Origin: Pseudomonas protegens
GTDB taxonomy: Bacteria; Pseudomonadota; Gammaproteobacteria; Pseudomonadales; Pseudomonadaceae
Length of the DNA: 64,000 bases
Assembly: GCF_013407925.2 (NCBI RefSeq)
Contig: NZ_CP060201.1
Location: 62,001 to 126,000 of the forward strand
Direction of reading: 5' to 3'
In this document: positions 17,512-24,652 of the stretch, one piece after another
How the letters are laid out: the number at the start of each line of letters is the position of its first letter
How positions within the stretch are numbered: the stretch's first letter is position 1
Program-made: the position numbers and the translations under genes
Notes under the pieces: model-generated
Database searches by the model: none
Told to the model about the DNA's origin: nothing
The model's input: only the letters and a program-made list of their open reading frames with translations

Positions 17512-18312
17512 CTACTGCTCCGCCTCCTGCCTCAAAAACTCTTCCAGCTTTTCCATGGTGCCTTTGTGGAGGGACAGCACCCACACCGTTTTGAACACAG
17601 CTTCAGCTACCAGCTTGGTGGTGAAATTTGACACGGTATTTTCGGCGATAGCCTGGGACACTTCGCTGAACAGGGCAGAGACCAGAAACACATTGTTGTC
17701 CGAAGCAATCGCCCCGTCTTCTTCAGCCAAATCACCTTCCATCTCCAAGATCTCAATAACCGAGTCCCGGTAATTAGCTTTGTTGTGGATCGCATTTTTC
17801 GCGGCATTTATCGCATTGAGCCAGTGATTGAGCTCCGGCTCAGCCAAACGCCTCTTAAGGTCATCCCGAGCCAAACGCAATTGAGCACTTGTGGCCGAGC
17901 AAGAAGTCTTGTCCGCCCCTCTGCCGCCCGACTTGACCTCGGTGATCCAGACGTTGTTGGTTGAGGTCTCGTATAGGAGGAGATCGAAGCCCTTCCGGAT
18001 ACTCTTCTCTTCCATATTGAAGAACGGGGAGACCACATCGAAGTTGGGGAAGAGCTTCAGAATGATGACGTGAGACAGGAGCTCACCCAGCATACCAATC
18101 CGGGTTTCCCAAGTTTTCTTGGAATAGCGCTCGTTCCAGAAGTGCTTAATCGTCGCAGGGTATTTGTAGATCGCCCTGTCCTTGCTGGCCTGATCAGCAC
18201 CATGGCAGATACGGGTGAGGTTTTCCCTCAGCGCGAGCTTAAGCTCATCAGAAAAATTCTCGACACAACACAGGGCATACTGATCTACCTGCTTGAAGCT
18301 CACGCCATCCAT
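17512..18312 (-). CDS. hamA: HamA-like DUF1837 nuclease of a Hachiman/AbpAB-type defence pair
   Basis: A 266-residue protein with the layout of a PD-(D/E)XK nuclease of the DUF1837 (HamA/AbpA) family: GE at residues 76-77, Asp110 in IRKGFDLLLYE and Glu125/Lys127 in VWITEVKSGG. HamA nucleases degrade DNA once freed by the helicase partner, killing the infected cell or stopping the phage. I chose the ATG at 18312 with AGGAAG five bases upstream; a GTG at 18330 is in frame. The helicase gene follows after a single base. Nothing upstream for about 500 bases looks coding, so the promoter of the defence operon should lie there. Confidence 0.78.
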   Translation of the reverse strand: MDGVSFKQVDQYALCCVENFSDELKLALRENLTRICHGADQASKDRAIYKYPATIKHFWNERYSKKTWETRIGMLGELLSHVIILKLFPNFDVVSPFFNMEEKSIRKGFDLLLYETSTNNVWITEVKSGGRGADKTSCSATSAQLRLARDDLKRRLAEPELNHWLNAINAAKNAIHNKANYRDSVIEILEMEGDLAEEDGAIASDNNVFLVSALFSEVSQAIAENTVSNFTTKLVAEAVFKTVWVLSLHKGTMEKLEEFLRQEAEQ

Positions 18313-18821
18313 AACACTTCCTACAAACACTAAACCGCAGAATCCTCTTGCGGTTGCTGCGCGCGATCAATGATCCCGCCCTGATTAAGGGTAGGCACCA
18401 GCTGAGCAGCTGTGCGCGCGAGTGAGATCTGGTCAGGGATGACCGATAGTGGCACTCTGTCAGCATTACCGCAAGTTAGCGTGATTGACGGGAGCGGTAA
18501 ACAACAACGGAGACAATTTTTGGTGCAAATCGTCGGAGGTTGCGTAATGGCTGTATAAGTATCCAGATGTTCGCAGATCAATCAGCGTCGGACTGAAAGA
18601 TTCGCAGCACCGTAGACAGCTCTATCCGACGTCGCTGGTAATTCCCGACTGAGAGGTAGGCAATGTGAGCCCCCCTCTCCTCACTTATGAACTACTGAAA
18701 GCCATCTGAATCCATCTGGCTCTGCCGGAGATCGCCACTCGCGAACCTGATGCACTGGGGGCAAAACTGGGGGCACATTTGAATTTTTTCCGCCTGAAAA
18801 TATTGTCCTAGAGCCCAGTCA
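18313..18821. other. Non-coding right end of the island
   Basis: About 500 bases without a gene I can support. It should contain the promoter for the HamA/HamB genes. Near its end are the tandem CTGGGGGCA repeats. The frame around them (ALGAKLGAH on the plus strand) recalls some integrase C-termini but is too short to call. Confidence 0.5.
18755..18778 (+). repeat. Tandem CTGGGGGCA repeat, right island border
   Basis: CTGGGGGCAAAA is followed directly by CTGGGGGCACAT: two 12-base units about 45 bases inside the duplicated lysR end. The pair at 8573-8596 has the same sequence core, period and orientation. Confidence 0.5.
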
Positions 18822-18853
18822 AAATGTTTTTTGGCGATCCGGATAGCCTTTGA
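18822..18853 (+). repeat. Right attachment-like repeat: diverged copy of the lysR 3' end
   Basis: AAAATG then TTTTTTGGCGATCCG and GATAGCCTTTGA encodes KMFFGDPDSL followed by a stop, against QMFFGDPESL plus stop at the end of lysR. Upstream of this point the similarity stops and an in-frame TAG occurs. The downstream 18854-19087 holds no gene I recognise, only a 7-bp inverted repeat (ACATCCA/TGGATGT, 18875-18896). Confidence 0.6.
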
Positions 18854-19087
18854 GATCGACCAGTGTCGCCTTCAACATCCATCGATTATTGGATGTGTGT
18901 CGCAGTCCAAGGTCGTGGCGCCTTGGTTGTAGGCGCTGATGAAGAATTGACCCATCTGCCGACAAACCGCTGACCCAGGCAGCCTTCAAGGCTAAGGCCG
19001 TCTGTGCGGGGTATCTACCTATCCATGTTGGGGCAGTCTTGCCCTCAGCAGGCGGGGCAATTGCGCATCAATGCCAACACTCGGCCC

Positions 19088-19837
19088 TCATGCAGAGAAG
19101 GCGGCGAGCACATCGCTGGCAATCAGCTCTTTTCTGGCGTTGCACTGATCGTCGCCAGTCATGCGCCAGACATTCCAGCCGTTTTGCAGCTGACGCTCAC
19201 CGAACCGATTCATCACCGACTCCAGTGCGCTTTGCTTTTGCACTGGCAAGGCATTCAGCTTTTCCTCACTGAACCCATTGAAGTCAAAAACATCCCTGAT
19301 GTAGTGAGCATCGACTGCATTTCGAGTGGCCGCTGCCCATTTGCCGACCTGGTTACGCCCCTCCCACATCAAAGGGTGCAACTCGTCCGGGGTGTAAAAG
19401 CCCAAGCCGAACCCGGTTCCGTAACCCTGGCTTTCCTGATAGGCATACAGATATTCAAAGAGCTCGGTAAAGTCCTCCAGACGCCAGAACGATTCGATCA
19501 GTTGCTCGAGACTCATGACCTCGTCTGCGACGCTCAAGAGCAAGCCATTGTCGTGCAGGAAAACGGCACTGACATGACAGTTCATCGATTCGTCGCATTC
19601 ATCCTTTGACCAGATTCGCTCGGAATAAAGCGTTACTCCTGCGGAATCGGGAGCCAGCAAGTTCTTTTCATGATTTTTCTCAGAGAACTTGACGACTTTC
19701 CCGGCATTGTTACCGAAGCGTTCAATGGCCACTCCCAACTGCCCAAACCATTCCCTTAAAGAGACGCTGACGGCAGGCAATTGTGCCAAACCCTCCTTTT
19801 TCAAATGGGCGACAAGGAAATTGTACGGTCGACTCAT
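19088..19837 (-). CDS. Hypothetical protein, not recognised
   Basis: A 249-residue soluble protein that I do not recognise. It opens MSRPYNFLVAHLKKEGL and has a block of aromatic and acidic residues (QLIESFWRLEDFTELFEYLYAYQ), then GYGTGFGLGFYTPDELHPLMWEG in the middle. The last 60 residues are helical. There is no signal peptide, membrane segment or known catalytic motif. I chose the ATG at 19837 (GAGAG upstream) because the earlier part of the frame overlaps the TonB receptor end. It lies immediately outside the right border of the island, downstream of the receptor on the same strand, with a 121-base gap. Single or low-copy accessory genes of this kind often carry immunity or regulatory roles, but nothing here shows that. 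Confidence 0.55.
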   Translation of the reverse strand: MSRPYNFLVAHLKKEGLAQLPAVSVSLREWFGQLGVAIERFGNNAGKVVKFSEKNHEKNLLAPDSAGVTLYSERIWSKDECDESMNCHVSAVFLHDNGLLLSVADEVMSLEQLIESFWRLEDFTELFEYLYAYQESQGYGTGFGLGFYTPDELHPLMWEGRNQVGKWAAATRNAVDAHYIRDVFDFNGFSEEKLNALPVQKQSALESVMNRFGERQLQNGWNVWRMTGDDQCNARKELIASDVLAAFSA

Positions 19838-19958
19838 TTCGAGGCTCTCTTGGTTTTGGAGTTGCTGTGTATCACCGGCACAAGGTCCCATTGCAAACAG
19901 GCACGATGACCATCGTGTCAGCGGAACAAGCTCGGCCCGTACCAGCAAAACACACTCA

Positions 19959-22085
19959 CTATAAGGTGTAGGCAATGCCGACCTGCAGCGTTCGCGGAGC
20001 CCCAGGATAGGCGTAAACGTTGCCGAACGCGCCCTCTTCATAATCACGGTCAAACAGGTTTTTCAGATCCAGATTGAGCCGCACCTTGTCATTGACCTTG
20101 TAGAAACCGAGCAGGTTGACAACGGTGTAGCTGCCCATCGAAAACCCGGTATTGGCGGTTTGCCCGGCGCGCTCGTCGACGTACTTGAGTCCGCCCCCCA
20201 GGCCCAGGCCCTTGAGCATGCCGTCCTGGAACTCGTACATATTCAGCAGGCTGAAGCTGTTTTTCGGGATGTTCAGCAGCCGCGTGCCAGAGCGCAGCAC
20301 GTTGTCCTTGGTGACTTCGGCATCGACATAGGCGTAGCCGCCGATCACCCGCCACTCGGGCGTCAGGTTGCCGGCAACGTTGACATCCAAACCACGGCTT
20401 CGCACTTCACCGGCGGCCACGCTGAAGGTCGAGTCAACCGGGTCGGCGGTCAAGACGTTGCGCTTTTCGATCTGATAGATCGCCGCGTCGACACTCAACT
20501 GCTGATCCAGTGCTTCCCACTTGATACCCATTTCATAAGACTTGCCCTTCTCTGGCGCAAACCCGCCGCCGAGGCGGCTGGCGCCGGTGTTGGGCTTGAA
20601 CGAGCGCGCGGTGTCGGCGTAGAGCGCCAAGGTCTCGGTCAAGTCGTAGCTCACGCCAATGCGCGGTGTGACCGCGTTGTCACTGGCCTGCCAACTCTTG
20701 CCGCCGGGTACATAGGTTTCGTAGTCATGTTCGAAGCGTTCGAAACGCGCCCCTGCCAGCACTTTCAGTTTGTCGGTCAGGGCCACTTGATCCTGCACGA
20801 ACGCGGCATAGGTCTTGAGGTTTTCCTTGTCATGAGTCGGCGTGCGGGTCAGGGCCGGACGCGGCTGGCCGTACACTGGATCGAAGAGGTCGATGGGGTA
20901 CGCACCGACAGCGCCACTGGAGCGTTGAATGATCGACTGGTAGTCGTAGTCTTCATACTCGATGCCGGTGAGCAAAGTGTGCTGCAAACCGGCGGTATCG
21001 AAATGGCCGGTCAGATTGAGCTGGGCATCCCGGTCGGTCCATTCCAGCTTGCGATAGTTGAAATTGCGCCCCAAGGTGCGGCCGTCAGCGGCAATACCGT
21101 TGGCCTCGACCGCGTTGCCCTTGAGCGAACCATCGAGCCACTGCACACCACCCCCAAGGGTCCAGTCGTCGTTGAGCAGGTGTTCGAAGCGCAGTTGCGC
21201 CATGTTGTTGTCGTTGTGCAGTTTGCCAACGTCTTTTTCACCGAAAAAACTGTCGCGAGAAGCGCTGCCAATCTGCTTCGCGTAGCGGGTAACGCCTCGA
21301 TCCAGAGGCGCGTTGTTACGCATGAAATCGCCTTCGAAAATCAGCCGGGTCGCGTCGCTGACCTGCCAGCTGAGCACCGGCGTGACACCGTAGCGCTCGG
21401 TGTCGACATGATCGCGGAAGGTGTCGCCGCCCTCGCCCACGACGTTCAGTCGATAGGCCAGGCGCCCGTCTTCGTCCAGCGGCCCGGAAGCGTCCAGCGT
21501 GCCGCGCTTCATGCCCTGGTCGTTCAATTGACTGCCCAGGGTGACCGTGCGCTCGGGCAACGGCTGCTTGGAAACCACGTTGAAAGTACCGCCAGGATCA
21601 CCCCGGCCATAAAGCATGGTTGCCGGGCCGCGCAGCACTTCAAGGCGTTCGATGGTGTTGGCATCCGGCATGTTCGGATAGCCGCGGTTGATGGGAAAAC
21701 CGTTGCGGTAAAACTCGCCGGTGGTGAAGCCACGGACGGTAAACGTGGTCAGCCCCTGCCCACCAAAATTGTTCGCCCGCCCCACGCCCCCGGCGTAGTC
21801 CAGCGCGTCCTGCAAACGCGTGGCTCCAAGATCCTCCACCGCATCCTTGGCGACCACACTGATCGACTGCGGGGTTTCATGGATCGAAGTGTCAGTCCGC
21901 GTGGCGCTGGCCGAGCGCGTTGCGCGATAACCCTGCACCGGACCATCCGCCCTTTCGTAAGTCGCGGTGCCGATGACATCGGCGGTGTCCAACTCAAGGG
22001 TTGAGGGCTTTACCTGCGCTTGTTCAGCCCATGAGGTGGACGACAACGCTTGCAGCACACAAATGGAAAGCAGGGTTCGGCGCAT
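19959..22085 (-). CDS. TonB-dependent siderophore receptor
   Basis: A 708-residue outer-membrane receptor. A signal peptide (MRRTLLSICVLQALSSTSWA) precedes a TonB-box region. The plug domain follows (TPQSISVV, TTFTVRGFTTGEFYRNG, IERLEVLRGPATMLYGRGDPGGTFNVVSK), then the 22-strand barrel ending in the terminal aromatic-poor motif LQVGIAYTL. The GDPGG...NVVSK plug and the long barrel are typical of receptors for ferric hydroxamate and other siderophores (FhuE/FoxA/FiuA type); the ligand cannot be told. I chose the ATG at 22085 because the signal peptide starts there; longer frames to 22172 only add charged residues. A Fur-like site lies upstream. Confidence 0.9.
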   Translation of the reverse strand: MRRTLLSICVLQALSSTSWAEQAQVKPSTLELDTADVIGTATYERADGPVQGYRATRSASATRTDTSIHETPQSISVVAKDAVEDLGATRLQDALDYAGGVGRANNFGGQGLTTFTVRGFTTGEFYRNGFPINRGYPNMPDANTIERLEVLRGPATMLYGRGDPGGTFNVVSKQPLPERTVTLGSQLNDQGMKRGTLDASGPLDEDGRLAYRLNVVGEGGDTFRDHVDTERYGVTPVLSWQVSDATRLIFEGDFMRNNAPLDRGVTRYAKQIGSASRDSFFGEKDVGKLHNDNNMAQLRFEHLLNDDWTLGGGVQWLDGSLKGNAVEANGIAADGRTLGRNFNYRKLEWTDRDAQLNLTGHFDTAGLQHTLLTGIEYEDYDYQSIIQRSSGAVGAYPIDLFDPVYGQPRPALTRTPTHDKENLKTYAAFVQDQVALTDKLKVLAGARFERFEHDYETYVPGGKSWQASDNAVTPRIGVSYDLTETLALYADTARSFKPNTGASRLGGGFAPEKGKSYEMGIKWEALDQQLSVDAAIYQIEKRNVLTADPVDSTFSVAAGEVRSRGLDVNVAGNLTPEWRVIGGYAYVDAEVTKDNVLRSGTRLLNIPKNSFSLLNMYEFQDGMLKGLGLGGGLKYVDERAGQTANTGFSMGSYTVVNLLGFYKVNDKVRLNLDLKNLFDRDYEEGAFGNVYAYPGAPRTLQVGIAYTL

Positions 22086-22155
22086 GGAGAGAAAAAACCT
22101 TTGCGAATAGGCCAATACAAGGGGTGAAACCGCCAGAAAACTGCGGCGCATGCTA

Positions 22156-22176
22156 TACAAAACCATTCGCAATTAA
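22156..22176 (-). promoter_or_regulatory. Possible Fur box of the TonB receptor
   Basis: On the minus strand AATTGCGAATGGTTTTG resembles a degenerate Fur site (GATAATGATAATCATTATC type), about 70 bases before the receptor start. The match is partial. Confidence 0.35.
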
Positions 22177-22300
22177 TACAAATTCCCATTAGCACCCGAA
22201 GCCGCTATTGCTCCGCCTTAGCCATCGCCGAAGCGCGCCACGTGAAATCCCCACCTGCATCCATTGACAAGGCCAAGGCAAAAATTCAACATGCCAGCAC

Positions 22301-22311
22301 TTGTTGGACAA
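22301..22311. promoter_or_regulatory. FadR-family GntR operator candidate
   Basis: TTGTTGGACAA fits the FadR-subfamily consensus TNGTNNNACNA exactly. It lies 76 bases before the amidohydrolase start, and a FadR-type regulator is encoded downstream at 24653. Three ACAACCA heptamers (22308-22328) extend it, and CTTGTTGG/CCAACAAG forms an outer inverted repeat (22300-22333). Confidence 0.5.
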
Positions 22312-22386
22312 CCAACAACCAACAACCAACAAGTACCGCTCTGCAACCGCCAAGGCGTGCGAAGAGCTGTCGAGGAGATGAAATCC

Positions 22387-23277
22387 ATGCCTCACCCCAA
22401 ATCCGCCACAGCGTGGCCGCCCTCCTGTGCCGCCCCGAGAGAAAGGATCCAAGCCCCGAGCTTCGTGCCGCCGCCAGGTGCATGCGACACCCATGCCCAT
22501 GTGATCTGCGCTGATTTTGAGCGTTATCCCCTGGTACCCGAGCGCAGTTACACCCCGCCTCCGGCACCTGAGGCGCTGTATCTGGACATGTTGCGGGCCA
22601 CGGGGATGCAGCGCGGGGTTCTGGTGCAGCCGAGCGTCTACGGCACCGATAACCGCTACATGCTCGAGGTGTTGCAACGTCACCGTGATCGACTGAGGGG
22701 GGTGGCGGTAGTCGACGAACGAATCAGCGATGACGAACTGGCGCACATGCACGCCTTGGGTGTGCGCGGCGTTCGCATCAACGTGCTGTTTCGCGGCGGC
22801 GTGAATCTGGACTTGATGGAGCGCCTTGCCCATCGGGTTGCCGACCTTGGCTGGCATCTGCAGTTCTTGATTGATGTCCGGCTGTTAAGCGAGCTGCAGG
22901 CACGGATAGCCAGGCTGCCCTGCCCCGTGGTGATCGATCACTTCGGACACTTCCCGGCCCGCCTGGGCGTCAAGGAGCCGGGGTTCGAGTTGCTGCTGAG
23001 AAACGTGGCGGAACACGGTTGGTGGGTCAAATTGTCGGGCGCTTATCGCCTGAGTGAGCGGCATCCGGACTATGCCGATACGGATGCGCTGGCCCATGCC
23101 TTGCTGGGCGCCGCCCCCGAACGAATGGTTTGGGGCAGCGACTGGCCCCACGTAGCGCTCGAAAGCACGCCCGACACCGGTTCATTACTGGATCGCTTGC
23201 GCTCATGGGCGCCCGATCAGCGCCAGCGACAGAGCATCCTGGTCGATAACCCCGCCGTTCTGTACGACTTCAAATAA
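22387..23277 (+). CDS. Amidohydrolase family protein (PDC-hydrolase / lactonase-like)
   Basis: A 296-residue TIM-barrel hydrolase of the amidohydrolase_2 family. The metal-site motif CDTHAHV is near residue 37, with VLVQPSVYGTDN, VVIDHFGHF and a C-terminal WGSDWPH carrying the catalytic Asp. Relatives include 2-pyrone-4,6-dicarboxylate hydrolase and D-galactarolactone isomerase, so a lactone or cyclic acid substrate is likely. I chose the ATG at 22387, nine bases after GAGGAG; the nearer ATG at 22378 directly abuts it. It is the first gene of a pair with the MFS transporter 47 bases downstream. A second copy of the same enzyme type is fused to the regulator at 24653. Confidence 0.85.
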   Translation: MPHPKSATAWPPSCAAPRERIQAPSFVPPPGACDTHAHVICADFERYPLVPERSYTPPPAPEALYLDMLRATGMQRGVLVQPSVYGTDNRYMLEVLQRHRDRLRGVAVVDERISDDELAHMHALGVRGVRINVLFRGGVNLDLMERLAHRVADLGWHLQFLIDVRLLSELQARIARLPCPVVIDHFGHFPARLGVKEPGFELLLRNVAEHGWWVKLSGAYRLSERHPDYADTDALAHALLGAAPERMVWGSDWPHVALESTPDTGSLLDRLRSWAPDQRQRQSILVDNPAVLYDFK

Positions 23278-23324
23278 CAAAAACAATAACCCAGCGGCGC
23301 CAAGGTGCTGCACGGAGAACAATA

Positions 23325-24554
23325 ATGAGCTGGTTTAGCGAACTTAATACCGTTGAAAAACGCACCTTCTATTCCGCATTGGGTGGCTGGGCGCTGGACG
23401 CCCTGGACTTCATGGTGTTCACCTTTGTCATCGCCTCCTTGATGACCCTCTGGCACATCGACAAGGGATCCGTGGGACTGCTGAGCACCGTGACCTTGCT
23501 GTTTTCGTCCATTGGCGGATGGGGAGCGGGGATCCTGGCTGACCGCTACGGTCGGGTGCGGCTGCTGCAGATCAGCATTCTGTGGTTCTCGATCTGCACC
23601 GTACTGATCGGCTTCGCGCAAAACTTCGAGCAGCTGTTTGTGCTTCGCGCGCTGCAGGGCCTGGGGTTCGGCGGCGAGTGGGCGGTGGGCTCGGTGCTGA
23701 TCGGCGAAATGGTCCGAGCGGAACATCGCGGCAAGGCCGTGGGCATCGTGCAGAGCGGATGGGCCATTGGCTGGGGCGCGGCCGCGCTGCTCTACACAGT
23801 GGCCTTCAGCTACCTTCCCGAAGACCTTGCCTGGCGCTCACTGTTCTGGATCGGCATCGCACCTGCAATGCTGGTGCTCTACATTCGCAAATACGTGCCA
23901 GAACCCGAGGTGTTCCTGCAGAGCAAGAAGCACCAGAGCGAAACTGGCAACAGGGTGGCCTTCTGGCACATCTTCTCCCCTTCGCTGCTGCGCACCACCC
24001 TGTTGTCCGCGCTGCTGTGCATGGGGGTACAAGGTGGCTACTACGCGATCACCACCTGGTTGCCGGCCTACCTGAAGCTGGAGAAGGGCCTGTCAGTGTT
24101 CGGCACCGGCAGCTACCTGCTGGTGGTCATCCTGGGGTCATTCTTCGGCTATGTCTGCGGTGCCTACCTGTCTGACCGGCTGGGGCGCCGCGCCAACTTC
24201 ATCCTCTTCGCCGTCCTGTCGGCCATCAGCGTGATCTGCTACATGCAACTGAACCTGACCAATACCCAGATGCTGATTCTCGGTTTCCCCCTGGGGTTCG
24301 CCGCATCCGGTATCTACAGCGGCATGGGGGCCTTTCTGACGGAACTCTATCCTTCGGCAGTGAGGGCCAACGGCCAGGCGTTCTCCTATAACTTCGGGCG
24401 CGCGGTGGGCGCACTGTTCCCGGGACTCGTCGGTTTCATCAGTGCCCAATACAGCCTGGGCACCGCGATTGCGATGTTCGCCGGAGGTGCCTACTGCCTG
24501 GTCCTGGTGGTGACCTGCTTCCTTCCGGAAACCAGGGGCAAGCAATTGCACTGA
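23325..24554 (+). CDS. MFS transporter, organic/aromatic acid:H+ symporter type
   Basis: A 409-residue permease with twelve predicted membrane segments. Its opening FYSALGGWALDALDFMVFTFV carries the Asp pattern of metabolite:H+ symporters (AAHS/SHS families). A GILADRYGRVRL loop 2-3 motif and GGEWAVGSVLIGEM follow, both typical of that group, and the second half repeats the motif as YLSDRLGRR. Such proteins import aromatic or short organic acids with protons. The ATG at 23325 follows GGAGAAC. It lies directly behind the amidohydrolase gene, which probably acts on the imported compound or a derivative. A perfect 12-bp hairpin follows the stop. Confidence 0.88.
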   Translation: MSWFSELNTVEKRTFYSALGGWALDALDFMVFTFVIASLMTLWHIDKGSVGLLSTVTLLFSSIGGWGAGILADRYGRVRLLQISILWFSICTVLIGFAQNFEQLFVLRALQGLGFGGEWAVGSVLIGEMVRAEHRGKAVGIVQSGWAIGWGAAALLYTVAFSYLPEDLAWRSLFWIGIAPAMLVLYIRKYVPEPEVFLQSKKHQSETGNRVAFWHIFSPSLLRTTLLSALLCMGVQGGYYAITTWLPAYLKLEKGLSVFGTGSYLLVVILGSFFGYVCGAYLSDRLGRRANFILFAVLSAISVICYMQLNLTNTQMLILGFPLGFAASGIYSGMGAFLTELYPSAVRANGQAFSYNFGRAVGALFPGLVGFISAQYSLGTAIAMFAGGAYCLVLVVTCFLPETRGKQLH

Positions 24555-24576
24555 ACCAGACATCATTTGTTAGAGT

Positions 24577-24608
24577 AACGCCCGCGTATCGTTCGTTACG
24601 CGGGCGTT
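24577..24608 (+). terminator. Terminator-like hairpin after the MFS gene
   Basis: AACGCCCGCGTA and TACGCGGGCGTT pair perfectly over 12 bp around an 8-base loop. Only a short, interrupted T run follows, so it may be a leaky terminator or attenuator before the regulator fusion gene at 24653. Confidence 0.55.
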
Positions 24609-24652
24609 CTACGTTTCAAGCTTTTGAAACCGACATTCGATGACTGAGAAAA

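Larger units (their letters stand above)
8489..18853. mobile_element. Accessory genomic island, about 10.4 kb, without visible integrase
   Basis: Bounded on the left by the lysR stop codon and on the right by a diverged duplicate of the lysR 3' end. Near both borders lie tandem GGGGGCA repeats with a 12-bp period. The contents differ from the flanks: AT-rich genes, several pseudogenes, an orphan hxsD, a HamA/HamB anti-phage pair and a compact radical SAM operon. No integrase, transposase, tRNA gene or plasmid gene is visible, so the element is either a decayed integrative island or one mobilised in trans. Exact borders are inferred. Confidence 0.6.

Noticed and set aside
15045..18312. Helicase-nuclease pair as a restriction-modification system
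   Set aside because: No methyltransferase or specificity subunit is present; nuclease and helicase motifs fit HamA/HamB.
18330..18581. 83-codon minus-strand frame upstream of hamA
   Set aside because: No recognisable motif and no good start; more likely the promoter region.
18875..18896. ACATCCA/TGGATGT inverted repeat as lysR terminator
   Set aside because: No T run follows and the loop is AT-rich; kept only as a note.
22308..22333. Short tandem repeats as a CRISPR array
   Set aside because: Units are 7 bp without spacers; they look like part of an operator region.
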